A program made the position numbers and the translations under genes. Below, piece by piece: positions 25,711 through 34,815 of a stretch of DNA of 64,000 bases. This stretch comes from PGZG01 sp046292765 (GTDB lineage: Bacteria > Pseudomonadota > Gammaproteobacteria > Pseudomonadales > Alcanivoracaceae), in NCBI GenBank assembly GCA_046292765.1, contig JBKBQA010000004.1:1-64000 (forward strand), in the 5' to 3' direction. The first letter of the stretch is position 1. Each line of letters begins with the position of its first letter. A model generated the notes under the pieces. It had not been told where the DNA came from. It was given only the letters and a program-made list of their open reading frames with translations, and made no database searches.

Positions 25711-27066
25711 ATGACTGATCGCGACATTGTACAGCGCCCGCTCGATCCCGGCGCGCTTGTGGCACTGAAAGACCGTGCCGCCCGGGTACTGGATGAGGCC
25801 AGGCGCGCCGGCGCCAGCGATGCCGAGGTGGGTATCAGTGCCAGTCAGGGGCTGTCCGTGTCGGTACGTATGGATGAGGTGGAGACGCTCGAATTCCACC
25901 GCGACCGCGGCATCTCGGTCACGGTTTACATTGGCCAGCAGAAGGGCAGCGCCAGCAGCAGCGACGATTCCGACGACAGCATTCGTGCCATGGTGGCGGC
26001 CGCCTGTGCCATCGCCCGCCATACCGGTGCCGATCCCTGCGCCGGGCTTGCCGAGGGGGATCAACTTGCCACCCGCTTTCCCGATCTTGATCTCTACCAC
26101 CCCTGGTCGTTGACGCCGGAGCAGGCCATAGAGCAGGCGCTGGCCTGTGAGCGCGCCGGCCGGACCGATCCACGCATCGTCAACTCGGAAGGGGCCTCGC
26201 TCAGCAGCGGCAGCAGTCTGCGGGTGTATGCCAACAGCAAGGGCTTCATGGCCGGTTATCCGTCCAGCCATCACAGCCGCTCCTGCGTGCTGGTGGCGGA
26301 ACAGGATGGCGCCATGCAGCGCGATTACTGGTACGACAGCCGTCGCGATCCGGCACACCTGCAGAGTGCCGAGGCGATCGGCGCTGAAGCCTGTCGTCGT
26401 ACGCTGGCTCGCCTTGGTGCCGAGCGTCCTGCCACCGCCGATATGCCGGTGCTCTTTTCTCCCCGCACGGCGGCCAGTTTGCTCGGACATTTTGTTGCAG
26501 CCATCAGTGGTGGCTCGCTTTATCGGAACGCCTCCTTTCTGAAAGACACCATCGGGGAAACCCTGTTTCCTTCCTGGGTGCGGCTGCATGAGCGTCCGCA
26601 CCTGCCGGGCATGACTGGCTCCGCCGCGTGGGATCAGGACGGCCTGCCCACCCGCGATCAGGATTTTGTTCGCGATGGTGTGCTGCAGCAGTATGCGCTC
26701 GGACTATATGCCTCCCGTCGTCTTGTCCTGGCGCCCACTGGCAATGGTGGCGGCGTGCGCAACCTCGCCATCAGCAACAGTGGCGACGATCTCGACGCGC
26801 TATTGCGCAAGGTGGGTCACGGCATTCTGATCACCGAGCTGATGGGCCCGGGGGTCAATATCGTCAGTGGTGATTACAGTCGTGGTGCTTCCGGGTTTCT
26901 GATCGAGAACGGGCGCATCAGTGTGCCGCTGGAGGAGTTCACCATCGCCGGGCATCTGCGCGATATTTTTGCCGCTATCGATGGATCCGGCACCGATGTC
27001 GATGACCGCGGCAATATTCATTGCGGCTCGTTGCTGATCCGGCAAATGCGCGTCGCCGGTCGCTGA
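25711..27066 (+). CDS. pmbA: Metalloprotease PmbA/TldE
   Basis: Partner subunit of TldD; 451 residues, lacking the HExxxH motif as expected for TldE. Conserved PmbA segments include RVDEVETLEF-like MDEVETLEFHRD, AVARHTGADP-like AIARHTGADP, and the C-terminal GASGFLIENGRI. I start at the ATG at 25711 (MTDRDIVQ); upstream in-frame codons belong to the opposite yjgA. Confidence 0.95.
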   Translation: MTDRDIVQRPLDPGALVALKDRAARVLDEARRAGASDAEVGISASQGLSVSVRMDEVETLEFHRDRGISVTVYIGQQKGSASSSDDSDDSIRAMVAAACAIARHTGADPCAGLAEGDQLATRFPDLDLYHPWSLTPEQAIEQALACERAGRTDPRIVNSEGASLSSGSSLRVYANSKGFMAGYPSSHHSRSCVLVAEQDGAMQRDYWYDSRRDPAHLQSAEAIGAEACRRTLARLGAERPATADMPVLFSPRTAASLLGHFVAAISGGSLYRNASFLKDTIGETLFPSWVRLHERPHLPGMTGSAAWDQDGLPTRDQDFVRDGVLQQYALGLYASRRLVLAPTGNGGGVRNLAISNSGDDLDALLRKVGHGILITELMGPGVNIVSGDYSRGASGFLIENGRISVPLEEFTIAGHLRDIFAAIDGSGTDVDDRGNIHCGSLLIRQMRVAGR

Positions 27067-27086
27067 CGTGGCTGTGTGATCGAGTG

Positions 27087-27103
27087 GCCGGTTTCAAACC
27101 GGC
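27087..27103. repeat. Short palindrome between convergent pmbA and npr
   Basis: GCCGGTTT and AAACCGGC flank a single C, forming a 17-base near-perfect palindrome in the 68-base gap between the converging genes. There is no T tract on either side, so it is a weak terminator candidate at best. Confidence 0.4.
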
Positions 27104-27134
27104 ACAGTTGAACTGGCTGCTCTGATGGTGAAGG

Positions 27135-27404
27135 TCAGTCTTCTTCGTCGAAGCGTCGTGCAAACAGATCGCTGATTTCGGTCAGCGCCTGCTCCGCCTC
27201 AGGTCCATCGGTGTGCACTTCCACGGTGGTGCCCTTGCCGGCGGCCAGCATCAGTAACGCCATGATGTTGCGGGCATCCACTTCGCGGCCATCCTTGATC
27301 ACCTTGACGGTGGCATTATGGCGGCTGGCCACGGCTACCACCTTGGCAGCGGCCCGGGCATGCAGGCCAAGACGATTGATAACAATGAGGTCGGCAGCAG
27401 GCAT
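27135..27404 (-). CDS. ptsO: Nitrogen PTS phosphocarrier NPr (HPr family)
   Basis: HPr-fold protein of 89 residues. The phosphorylated His is His15 in GLHARAAAKV. It relays phosphate from EI-Ntr to PtsN (EIIA-Ntr). The start at 27404 gives MPAADLIVINRLG; a longer start would add nine residues. The ATG shares one base with the rapZ stop. It is the last gene of the rpoN-hpf-ptsN-rapZ-npr group. No EI-Ntr gene is in the window. Confidence 0.94.
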   Translation of the reverse strand: MPAADLIVINRLGLHARAAAKVVAVASRHNATVKVIKDGREVDARNIMALLMLAAGKGTTVEVHTDGPEAEQALTEISDLFARRFDEED

Positions 27405-28258
27405 CAGCGATTCAGTTCCAGATGCCGGCACTGCACATCGATGCCGGCCTTGCCGAGTCGTTCCACCAGCGCTTCTACCATATAGACCGAACGATGCTGG
27501 CCTCCGGTACAGCCGATGGCCACGGTCATATAGGTACGATCATTCTTTTCATAGCGCGGCAGCCAGTCGTTCAGAAAACGGCTGATGTCGTCGAGCATCT
27601 GCGCGCTTTCGATCTGTTGGTCGAGATAGCGCCGCACCGGTTCGTCACGACCGTTCATGGCGCGCAGCGAAAGATGCCAATAGGGGTTGGGCAGCACGCG
27701 AACATCAAACACCAGATCCGCGTCGTGGGGCACGCCGCGCTTGTAGGCAAAGGATTCAATCAGCAGCGACAGTTTTTCGCGCCGCTTTGCTACCCGATCG
27801 CGAATCATGTCGCGCAGGGTGTGGACATCAAGATGACTGGTGTCGATCACCAGATTGGCCAGCGCGCGGATGCTGGACAGCATCTCTGCTTCCCGGTCGA
27901 TGGATTCCACCAGCGACAGGTTGTCATTGCTCAGCGGGTGCTTGCGGCGGGTGGCGGAAAAGCGCTTCAGCAGGGTTTCATCGTCGGCATCGAGGAACAC
28001 CACTTCGGTGGCCATGCCAAGGGCCTTGACCTGTTCCAGAATTGAGGGGAAGTCACTGAGCTGATGGGGCAGGTTGCGGGCATCAATGCCCACCGCGATG
28101 CGATCGACGTAATGCTCTTCGCGTTGCAGCTGTTCTGTCAGTGTCGGCAGCAGGCCCAGCGGCAAATTGTCGACGCAGTAATGGCCAAGGTCCTCCAGCG
28201 CTTGAAGGGCAGTGGTTTTGCCGGAACCGGAGCGACCGCTCAAAATGACCAGTTTCAT
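27404..28258 (-). CDS. rapZ: RNase adapter protein RapZ
   Basis: Protein of 284 residues with an N-terminal P-loop (GRSGSGKT at 8-15) and a C-terminal domain with the conserved CTGGQHRSV. In E. coli RapZ senses glucosamine-6-phosphate and directs RNase E to the GlmZ sRNA; the exact RNA target here is unknown. It overlaps ptsN by four bases and is coupled to npr. Confidence 0.96.
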   Translation of the reverse strand: MKLVILSGRSGSGKTTALQALEDLGHYCVDNLPLGLLPTLTEQLQREEHYVDRIAVGIDARNLPHQLSDFPSILEQVKALGMATEVVFLDADDETLLKRFSATRRKHPLSNDNLSLVESIDREAEMLSSIRALANLVIDTSHLDVHTLRDMIRDRVAKRREKLSLLIESFAYKRGVPHDADLVFDVRVLPNPYWHLSLRAMNGRDEPVRRYLDQQIESAQMLDDISRFLNDWLPRYEKNDRTYMTVAIGCTGGQHRSVYMVEALVERLGKAGIDVQCRHLELNR

Positions 28259-28728
28259 GAGGCGAGCTGCAGTTCCTCTTCCGAGCTGGTGGCGCGCTTG
28301 AACAGATCTTCGGCGGAGCGGGCATCACGCAGTTGCTGGCGGAAACCGGCTTCGTTGAACAGCGCGGCCAGATGGCTCAGGGTTTTCAGGTGCTGCTCCG
28401 GATTCTGTTCCGGTACCAGCAGCACAAAAACGAGATCGACGGGCTTGTTGTCGATGCTCTCGAAATCAATCGGTTGTTCCAGTTGCAGCAGCAGGCCAAC
28501 GGGCGCCTGACAGGATGGAAGCCGGCAGTGGGGAATGGCAATGCCTTCCCCGATGCCGGTGCTGCCAAGACGTTCGCGAGCCACCAGGGCATCGAACACC
28601 TGTTGTTCGGACAGGTCGGTGCAGGTGGCCGCAGCCCACTGTGCGGCCTGATCCAGCAGCCGCTTCTTGCTTACCCCCTGAACATGGAAGTGGGTTCGTT
28701 CCGGGGCCAGTAGCTCGCGTACTCTCAT
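28255..28728 (-). CDS. ptsN: Nitrogen-regulatory PTS EIIA component PtsN
   Basis: Protein of 157 residues with the PTS EIIA type-2 fold. The phosphoacceptor His lies in GIAIPHCRLP. PtsN couples nitrogen status to potassium transport, sensor kinases and RpoN-linked genes in other proteobacteria. It is positioned between hpf (eight-base gap) and rapZ (overlap), the standard order. Confidence 0.96.
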   Translation of the reverse strand: MRVRELLAPERTHFHVQGVSKKRLLDQAAQWAAATCTDLSEQQVFDALVARERLGSTGIGEGIAIPHCRLPSCQAPVGLLLQLEQPIDFESIDNKPVDLVFVLLVPEQNPEQHLKTLSHLAALFNEAGFRQQLRDARSAEDLFKRATSSEEELQLAS

Positions 28729-28736
28729 GATGGCGT

Positions 28737-29036
28737 TCAGTGTCCGTGTTGGCGGCTCACCGTCTTTTCCTTGTGTTTCAGGATCTGGCGGTCGAGCTTG
28801 TCGGTGAGCAGGTCAATGGCGGCATACATGTCGCCGGCCTCGGCGGTGGCGAACAATTCGGCACCAGTGATGCGGATGGTCGACTCGGCCTTGTGGGTGT
28901 TCGGTTCCGGCGACAGGATGACGTGGATACTGGTGATGTGGTCGAAGTGGCGTTCAAGGCGGGTGAATTTTTCGCTGACGTATTCGCGCAGGGCATCGGT
29001 AATGTCGAGATGATGGCCGCTGATATTGATGTTCAT
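28737..29036 (-). CDS. hpf: Ribosome hibernation promoting factor HPF (short form)
   Basis: Protein of 99 residues with the S30AE fold: MNINISGHHLDITDALREYV at the start, then the RLERHFDHI and AAIDLLTDKLDRQI helices. It is the short form, lacking the C-terminal dimerisation domain of long HPF. It binds the 30S decoding region in stationary phase. Just downstream of rpoN, the usual location. Confidence 0.96.
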   Translation of the reverse strand: MNINISGHHLDITDALREYVSEKFTRLERHFDHITSIHVILSPEPNTHKAESTIRITGAELFATAEAGDMYAAIDLLTDKLDRQILKHKEKTVSRQHGH

Positions 29037-29072
29037 GTCGGGCTCCTCTTCCTGCCTGTGGACGGCTTCCGG

Positions 29073-30664
29073 TCAGACCAGACGCTTGCGGTCACTGGAA
29101 GCCGGGATGCGCATCGCCTCCCGGTATTTGGCGACGGTGCGGCGGGCGACCTGAATACCCTGCTCGTTGAGCAGATCCGCCAGCTTGTTGTCGCTGAGCG
29201 GTTTTCGGGCATCTTCGGCCGCGACCAGCTTCTTGATAATGGCACGAATGGCGGTGCTTGAACATTCGCCGCCGCCATCCGTACCCACGTGGCTGGAGAA
29301 AAAGTATTTCAGTTCGAACACCCCCTTGGGGGTGAGCATGTACTTCTGGCTGGTGACCCGGGAAATGGTCGATTCGTGCATTCCCACCGCCTCAGCGATA
29401 TCGGCCAGCACCAGCGGCTTCATGGCCTCCTCGCCATACTCAAAGAAGCCCTGCTGCACCTCGACGATGCGGGTGGCCACCTTGAGCAGGGTTTCATTGC
29501 GGCTTTGCAGGCTCTTCAGGAACCAGCGCGCTTCCTGCAGTTGCGCCTTCAGGTAGCTGCCATCCTCTTCACGGCGGGTGTGCCGGATCATGCCAGCGTA
29601 GTGATCGTTGATGCGCACCTTCGGCATCGATTCCGGGTTCAGCTCCACCAGCCAGCGCTTGCCGCGCTTGCTGACCACCACGTCGGGCACCAGATATTCC
29701 GGGGCGGCATCGCTGACCATCTCGCCCGGGAACGGGTTTAACCCGCGGATCAGCCGCATCACCTCGGCCAGTTGCTCGTCGTTCAGCCCCATGCGCCGGC
29801 GCAGGCCATCAAAATCACGCGATTCCAGCAGGCCGATATGCTGGTTCACCAGCTGCAGGGCCTGGCGCCGCCACGGAGTCTCATCCTCCAGCAGGTTGAG
29901 CTGGATGCTCAGGCACTCGGCCAGATTCCGCGCCGCCACGCCGGGGGGATCGAAATACTGCACACAATGCAGTACGGCGATGATCTCGTCGTCTTCCGGG
30001 AACAGCGGGTCTTCCGGCTTCAGGTTGAGGGGCAAGACTGCCGCGCGAATGTCTTCCAGCGAGTCATTCAGGTAGCCGCGCTCATCAAGGGCATCAATGA
30101 TGGCCTCGGCAATGGCCTTGTCGGCGTCGCTGATATGGCTCAGGTTCAGCTGCCAGAGCAGGTGTTGCTGCAGCGACTCCGGGATGGCGTTGCGGGCTTC
30201 CCAGCTGTCGCCTTCCTCGTCGGTGCCACTGCTGGCGCCGCTGCTGCCGGTACCCGGGTAGATTTCGTCCCAGTCGGTGTCCACTTGCAGGTCGTCGTTG
30301 AAGTGGTCGCTGTTGTCGAGGTCGAGTTCCTGATGATCGGCGTCGTCGGTGCTGGCCGGGGCTTCTGCTTCTGGCAGGCTGTCAAAGCCCTCGTCTTCCA
30401 TTTCCAGCAGCGGATTTGAATCCACCGTATCCTGGATCTCCTGACGCAGGTCGAGCGCAGAGAGTTGGGGGCGGCGACGGGCCAGCGGGACAAGCGGGGT
30501 CGATTTGAGGAGAGGGGCGAGATGGGGGTGNNNNNNNNNNCCACCTTAGCCTGCATCTCCGGCGGCTGGTCGCGCGCCTCGTGTTCCCCCAGGCGAATGG
30601 CCTGCTGCAACTGCGGGGTCATTTTCAGCTGCTGGCCTAGCTGGAGATGGAGGCCCTGCTTCAT
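29073..30664 (-). pseudogene. rpoN: RNA polymerase sigma-54 factor RpoN, interrupted at an assembly gap
   Basis: Two parts of one gene. The start (30664 down to 30590) reads MKQGLHLQLGQQLKMTPQLQ then QAIRL, the sigma-54 activator-interacting region I. From 30467 down to 29073 the sequence continues as RpoN: QLSALDLRQEIQ, core-binding domain, HTH, and the RpoN box ARRTVAKYRE near the C-terminus. One leucine codon should join the two parts. Instead 122 positions intervene: 49 bases, ten Ns and 63 bases that do not match RpoN and shift the frame. I read this as a contig-join artefact, so the gene is probably intact in the organism. Sigma-54 drives nitrogen and motility promoters. Confidence 0.9.
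30531..30540. other. Assembly gap (10 Ns)
   Basis: Ten undetermined bases inside rpoN. The flanking stretches 30468-30530 and 30541-30589 do not fit RpoN, so both contig ends are suspect. Confidence 0.95.
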
Positions 30665-30778
30665 GACTGCGTCGGGGTCGGGGATGACATCATGGTTGCC
30701 AGCATATCAGCAACGCAATTTTCATGCCTATTCTTGAAAGTCGCCTGCGGTTGTAGTAGCCACAGGCAGAGCAGGGGA

Positions 30779-31504
30779 TTACAAACGGAAGTCAGCACCC
30801 AGATAGACGTCCCGCACCTGCTGGTTGGCGAGCACGGTGTGGGCATCGCCGGCAGCAATAATATGGCCGGCGGAGACGATGTAGGCGGTGTCACAAATAT
30901 CCAGCGTTTCGCGGACATTGTGATCGGTAATCAGCACGCCGATGCCGCGTTCCTTGAGGTGGCGGATGATGCCCTTGATGTCATTTACCGAGATCGGATC
31001 GACCCCGGCAAAGGGTTCGTCGAGCAGCATAAAGGCCGGATCGCTGGCGAGGCCACGGGCGATCTCGGCGCGCCGGCGCTCACCGCCCGACAGACTCATG
31101 CCGAGATTGTTGCGCAGATGGCCGATATGAAACTCTGCCAGCAACTGCTCCATGCGCTCGGTGCGTTGTGCCCGGCTCAGCTCCTCGCGGGTTTCCAAAA
31201 TGGCCATGATGTTGTCTGCCACCGACAGCCGCCGGAAGATGCTGGCTTCCTGCGGCAGGTAGCCAATGCCGCGACGGGCACGGCCGTGCATGGGTAGCCG
31301 GGTAATGTCCTGATCGTTGATGGTAATGCGGCCGGCATCGGCGGCCACCAAACCCACAATCATGTAGAAACAGGTGGTCTTGCCAGCACCATTCGGGCCG
31401 AGCAGACCGACCACGCTGCCGGCGCTGACTTCGATGGACACGTCCTCAATAACGCGACGGCCCTTGTAACTTTTTGCCAGATGTTCGGCTCGCAGCAGGG
31501 TCAT
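30779..31504 (-). CDS. lptB: LPS export ABC transporter ATPase LptB
   Basis: ATPase of the LptB2FGC extractor; 241 residues. Walker A is GPNGAGKTT, the signature is LSGGERRR, and Walker B is FMLLDEPFAGVDP. It acts at the cytoplasmic face with LptF and LptG (7.4-9.6 kb). The ATG overlaps the lptA stop by four bases. rpoN follows after a 114-base gap. Confidence 0.97.
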   Translation of the reverse strand: MTLLRAEHLAKSYKGRRVIEDVSIEVSAGSVVGLLGPNGAGKTTCFYMIVGLVAADAGRITINDQDITRLPMHGRARRGIGYLPQEASIFRRLSVADNIMAILETREELSRAQRTERMEQLLAEFHIGHLRNNLGMSLSGGERRRAEIARGLASDPAFMLLDEPFAGVDPISVNDIKGIIRHLKERGIGVLITDHNVRETLDICDTAYIVSAGHIIAAGDAHTVLANQQVRDVYLGADFRL

Positions 31505-32004
31505 GGGGTAATGGCTCCGTCCTCCGCCGGGATGACAAGGCGGATGCGGCCATCCCCGTCTTCGCCGGTCTTGTCGCCGCGGGCGCTGATGCGGCGGCTG
31601 TCCAGTTCATAGATCAGTTCCGCACCCTCAAACAGGCGGCCCTGATGGCTGATGCGGGCCTGGCCGAAGAGCAGGATGCGGCGACCCTCGATGTCGTACA
31701 CCAGCCGCCGGGCGCTGGCCGACAGATCGTCGGCGTCGGTCAGTCGCACCGGTGTACCGGTGGCCTCGACCCGGCTCGGCTTGCCGTCTTTCAGGGTGAT
31801 CTCGATACGATCAGCGGCCAGCGAGCGTTCGCCCTGAACCAGTTCGGCGTTGCCCTCGTACAGGCCGGTGCCTTCCTGCTGACTGAGGGTGGCGCGCTCT
31901 GCCCGCAGCACGATGCTGCCGTCCGCCCACAATGGTGTCACCAGCAACAAACCGGTGAACAGCATTAACAGCCGGGAAAGGCGACGGTCAGGCGTCCGGG
32001 GCAT
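31501..32004 (-). CDS. lptA: LPS transport periplasmic protein LptA
   Basis: OstA-fold protein of 167 residues that builds the periplasmic LPS bridge. It has a cleavable N-terminal signal (LLMLFTGLLLVTPLWA) followed by beta-jellyroll sequence with ADRIEITLKDGKPSRVEATG. The start lies within the lptC 3' end (17-base overlap) and the end is coupled to lptB. Confidence 0.94.
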   Translation of the reverse strand: MPRTPDRRLSRLLMLFTGLLLVTPLWADGSIVLRAERATLSQQEGTGLYEGNAELVQGERSLAADRIEITLKDGKPSRVEATGTPVRLTDADDLSASARRLVYDIEGRRILLFGQARISHQGRLFEGAELIYELDSRRISARGDKTGEDGDGRIRLVIPAEDGAITP

Positions 32005-32542
32005 AACGGGTTTCCACTCCTTGCTGCATGATCAGGATGCCGGCGCCAAGGTCGGCGTCGAGCTGGCCGGCGCGGGTCTCGCCGCCGGGATGACGGACAG
32101 TAACACTGGTTGGAATTTCCAGCACATGCCGACGCACATGGTAGAGCAGTCGGGAGGTGGTCAACAGCACCGGCGATGGACCATCAAGGCGGGCCTCAAC
32201 CTCACCGTACAGGGTCAGCACCCGGTCGTGCTGATCGACCTCGCCATGGCTGGCGCTGACTCGCCACTTCTCGTTGCCGGTATGCACTTCCATGACCGGC
32301 TCCTCCAGCAGCGACTGGCCAGGGCCCTCGCGATGTTCGATGCGGCCCGCCGCCACCCGGTATTCGAGCCGGCCTTCACTGTCGTAGGTGCGCAGGTCGG
32401 CGCCGTGGAGAACGATATCCGGCGCCGTGATTTCGCCGCCGGCCGGCGCGGTGCGGACATGATCGAGCTCGTTCAGCAACATGATCACCAGCAGGCCGAT
32501 GACCAGAATGGCAGTGAGGCTGAGAAAGCCCTGACGGATCAC
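31988..32542 (-). CDS. lptC: LPS export protein LptC
   Basis: Bitopic inner-membrane protein of 184 residues that receives LPS from LptB2FG and hands it to LptA. A single N-terminal transmembrane helix (~6-24) is followed by a periplasmic jellyroll with YDSEGRLEYRVAA, the hallmark of LptC. It overlaps kdsC by four bases and lptA by 17. Confidence 0.94.
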   Translation of the reverse strand: MIRQGFLSLTAILVIGLLVIMLLNELDHVRTAPAGGEITAPDIVLHGADLRTYDSEGRLEYRVAAGRIEHREGPGQSLLEEPVMEVHTGNEKWRVSASHGEVDQHDRVLTLYGEVEARLDGPSPVLLTTSRLLYHVRRHVLEIPTSVTVRHPGGETRAGQLDADLGAGILIMQQGVETRYAPDA

Positions 32543-33072
32543 TCGCTGGTCACCCCGCGGGCAGCAAGGATGAAATCACATATCTCGCGCACCGCGCCCT
32601 CACCGCCACCACGGCGAGTGATCAGGTCGGCGGCTTCGCGGGCACTGTCGTGGGCATTTGGCACCGAGAACGCCAGCGCCGCCCACTGCAGGGCACCCAC
32701 GTCCGGCAGGTCATCGCCGGCGTAACCGCAGTGGCTGGCGTCCACGCCCAGTTCTGCGGCCAGTGCCGACAGGGCCTCGGCCTTGTCTTCGCGGCCCTGA
32801 AACACATGGTCGATGCCCAGTTCGGCGGCACGTTTGAGCACCATCTCCGAGCGTCGTCCGGTAATCAGGGCAAGGGTAATGCCGGCGGCGGCCAGCAGCT
32901 TCAGGCCGTGGCCATCGAGGGTGTGAAATACCTTCAGTTCTTCGCCGTTGGCACCGTAATACAGGCGGCCGTCGGTGAGAACGCCGTCGACATCAAAGGC
33001 CATCAGCTTCAGTCGGCGGGCGGCAGCGCGCAGACTGATCAGCGATACATCGGCATGCACCGGCGTCATCAC
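32539..33072 (-). CDS. kdsC: 3-deoxy-D-manno-octulosonate 8-phosphate phosphatase
   Basis: HAD phosphatase of 177 residues that converts Kdo-8-P to Kdo for LPS inner core. Motif I is DVDGVLTDG, motif II includes LITGRRS, and the metal-binding GYAGDDLPD is present. The tetrameric C0-type HAD lacks a large cap, and the length agrees. Coupled to kdsD and lptC by ATGA overlaps. Confidence 0.95.
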   Translation of the reverse strand: MMTPVHADVSLISLRAAARRLKLMAFDVDGVLTDGRLYYGANGEELKVFHTLDGHGLKLLAAAGITLALITGRRSEMVLKRAAELGIDHVFQGREDKAEALSALAAELGVDASHCGYAGDDLPDVGALQWAALAFSVPNAHDSAREAADLITRRGGGEGAVREICDFILAARGVTSE

Positions 33073-34037
33073 ACTACCCCCGCGCGAAGCAGGTCGTGCA
33101 TGTTCAGTGCACCCAGCGGCCGGCGGTCCGCCTCACAGACAATCAGCCCGTTAATCTTGCGGCTTTCCATGATTTTCAGGGCCTCGGCGGCCAGATGGCC
33201 GGGTTCAATGGTGACCGGGCTGGGGCTCATCACCTCGGCAATGCCGGCGGCGCGCACGTCAATGCCACGGTCGAGCATGCGGCGCAGGTCGCCGTCGGTG
33301 AAGATGCCCGCCAGCAGGCCCTGATCATCCAGCACCGTGGTCATGCCGAGCCCCTTGCGTGTCATTTCCAGCAAGGCTTCCGCCAGCGATGCCCGGTGGC
33401 TGACCGTGGGCAAGCGCTCGCCGCAGTGCATGACATCATCCACCGTCAACAGCAGGCGTCGGCCAAGGGCTCCACCGGGGTGGGACAGGGCGAACTCCTC
33501 GGCGGTGAAGCCGCGTGCTTCCAGCAACGCAATCGCCAGCGCATCCCCCATCGCCAGAGCGGCGGTGGTGCTGGAGGTGGGGGCCAGATTGAGCGGGCAG
33601 GCTTCTTCGGCGGCGTACACATGCAGATGCACATCGGCGAGGCGGGCGAGGGTAGAGGCCGGTCGGCCGGTCATGGCAATCAGGGTGGTGCCCTTGCGCT
33701 TGATCACCGGCAGGATGGTCAGCACCTCAGCGGTCTCGCCGGAGTTGGACAGGGCGATCACCGCGTCGTCGCTGGTGATCATGCCGAGGTCGCCGTGGGA
33801 GGCCTCGGCCGGATGCACGAAGAATGAGGGTGTGCCGGTGCTGGCCAGGGTGGCGGCGATCTTGCTGCCGATATGGCCGGATTTGCCCATGCCGGTGACG
33901 ATCACCCGGCCACGGCAGGCCAGCAGGCGCTCGCAGGCGGCGGTAAAACTGCCATCCACGGTATCAATCAGGGCCTTGAGGGTGCGTGCCTCAATGTCCA
34001 GTACCCGGCGGGCAACGGCGACAAAATCCTGGCTCAT
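33069..34037 (-). CDS. kdsD: Arabinose-5-phosphate isomerase KdsD
   Basis: Protein of 322 residues that makes D-arabinose-5-phosphate from ribulose-5-phosphate, the first Kdo step. It has an N-terminal SIS domain (GMGKSGHIGSKIAATLASTG, HGDLG) and two C-terminal CBS domains (~205-320). First gene of the kdsD-kdsC-lptCAB-rpoN group, divergent from mlaC. Confidence 0.95.
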   Translation of the reverse strand: MSQDFVAVARRVLDIEARTLKALIDTVDGSFTAACERLLACRGRVIVTGMGKSGHIGSKIAATLASTGTPSFFVHPAEASHGDLGMITSDDAVIALSNSGETAEVLTILPVIKRKGTTLIAMTGRPASTLARLADVHLHVYAAEEACPLNLAPTSSTTAALAMGDALAIALLEARGFTAEEFALSHPGGALGRRLLLTVDDVMHCGERLPTVSHRASLAEALLEMTRKGLGMTTVLDDQGLLAGIFTDGDLRRMLDRGIDVRAAGIAEVMSPSPVTIEPGHLAAEALKIMESRKINGLIVCEADRRPLGALNMHDLLRAGVV

Positions 34038-34063
34038 GACATCTCCTCGACAAATCGGCGCCG

Positions 34064-34069
34064 ATTATA
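34064..34069 (-). promoter_or_regulatory. Candidate -10 element for kdsD
   Basis: A perfect TATAAT reads on the minus strand, about 27 bases upstream of the kdsD ATG. I see no good -35 hexamer at 17 bases, so this is a partial promoter match. Confidence 0.35.
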
Positions 34070-34095
34070 CATGGTGTCGGCGTCCCTGCCGCACG

Positions 34096-34122
34096 GAACC
34101 TTGTCGGCTGGCGCGTTTCAAA
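34096..34122 (+). promoter_or_regulatory. Candidate sigmaE-like promoter for mlaC
   Basis: GAACCT (34096-34101), 16 bases, then TCAAA (34118-34122), close to the RpoE consensus GAACTT-N16-TCTRA. It lies ~43 bases upstream of the mlaC ATG. A match by eye only, but biologically reasonable for an envelope gene. Confidence 0.35.
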
Positions 34123-34164
34123 CTGATACTTGCCGCCCGCTGCGGAATTATAAGGAGAACCCGG

Positions 34165-34815
34165 ATGCTGCGACCCCTGACCCTGCTACTCACCGCCCTG
34201 CTGCTGACGCCGCCGGCACTGGCCACCGCCTCGGCGGCCGACCCCCATGCCATGCTGGAGACGGCCATCCAGCGTATGACCGCGCGGATCGACAAGGACC
34301 GCTCGCGGCTCAGCGATGAGCGCTACGCCCGTCAAGTGGTCGACGAGGAGCTGGACGGCCTGATCGATTTCCGCCGCATTACCCAGCTGGTGATGGGGCA
34401 GTACTTCGCCCCCTCAAGCCGCGAGCAGAAAGTGCGTTTCCTTGAGGTGTTTCGGGCCAGTCTGGTCAACACCTATGCCTCCGGCCTGACCATGTACGAG
34501 GGTCAGGAAGTGCGGGTGTTACCCGCCGGCAGCGGCGACGTGACCGACGGCAAGGCACGGGTGCGCACCGAGATCCGCACCAGTGGCGGCCGGGTGATTC
34601 CGGTGTTTTTCAGCCTCTACCAGACCCGCGAGGGCAGCTGGCTGGTGGAGAATGTGATCGTCAATGGCCTCAACCTGGGCCGTACCTTCCGCACCCAGTT
34701 CGAGCAGGCCGCCCAGCAGCACGGCGGTGATCTCGACAAGGTGATTGCCAACTGGTCCTCCGACATAGACGTCGAGCAGGTCGAGCCGACCAGCGAGTCT
34801 GCCGCCGCCCCCTGA
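34165..34815 (+). CDS. mlaC: Phospholipid-binding periplasmic protein MlaC
   Basis: Soluble periplasmic carrier that moves phospholipids between the outer-membrane MlaA complex and the inner-membrane MlaFEDB transporter. The 216-residue protein has a signal peptide (LLLTALLLTPPALATASA), then the MlaC/Ttg2D domain with VVDEELDGLIDFRRI, MGQYF and VFFSLYQTREGSWLVENV. AAGGAG precedes the ATG at 34165. Oddity: mlaF, mlaE and mlaD, normally upstream, and mlaB, normally downstream, are absent here. Confidence 0.93.
   Translation: MLRPLTLLLTALLLTPPALATASAADPHAMLETAIQRMTARIDKDRSRLSDERYARQVVDEELDGLIDFRRITQLVMGQYFAPSSREQKVRFLEVFRASLVNTYASGLTMYEGQEVRVLPAGSGDVTDGKARVRTEIRTSGGRVIPVFFSLYQTREGSWLVENVIVNGLNLGRTFRTQFEQAAQQHGGDLDKVIANWSSDIDVEQVEPTSESAAAP

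Noticed and set aside
25684..26601. Long upstream extension of yjgA on the minus strand
   Set aside because: Lies entirely opposite pmbA; family length and the GGGAGA site support the GTG at 25683.
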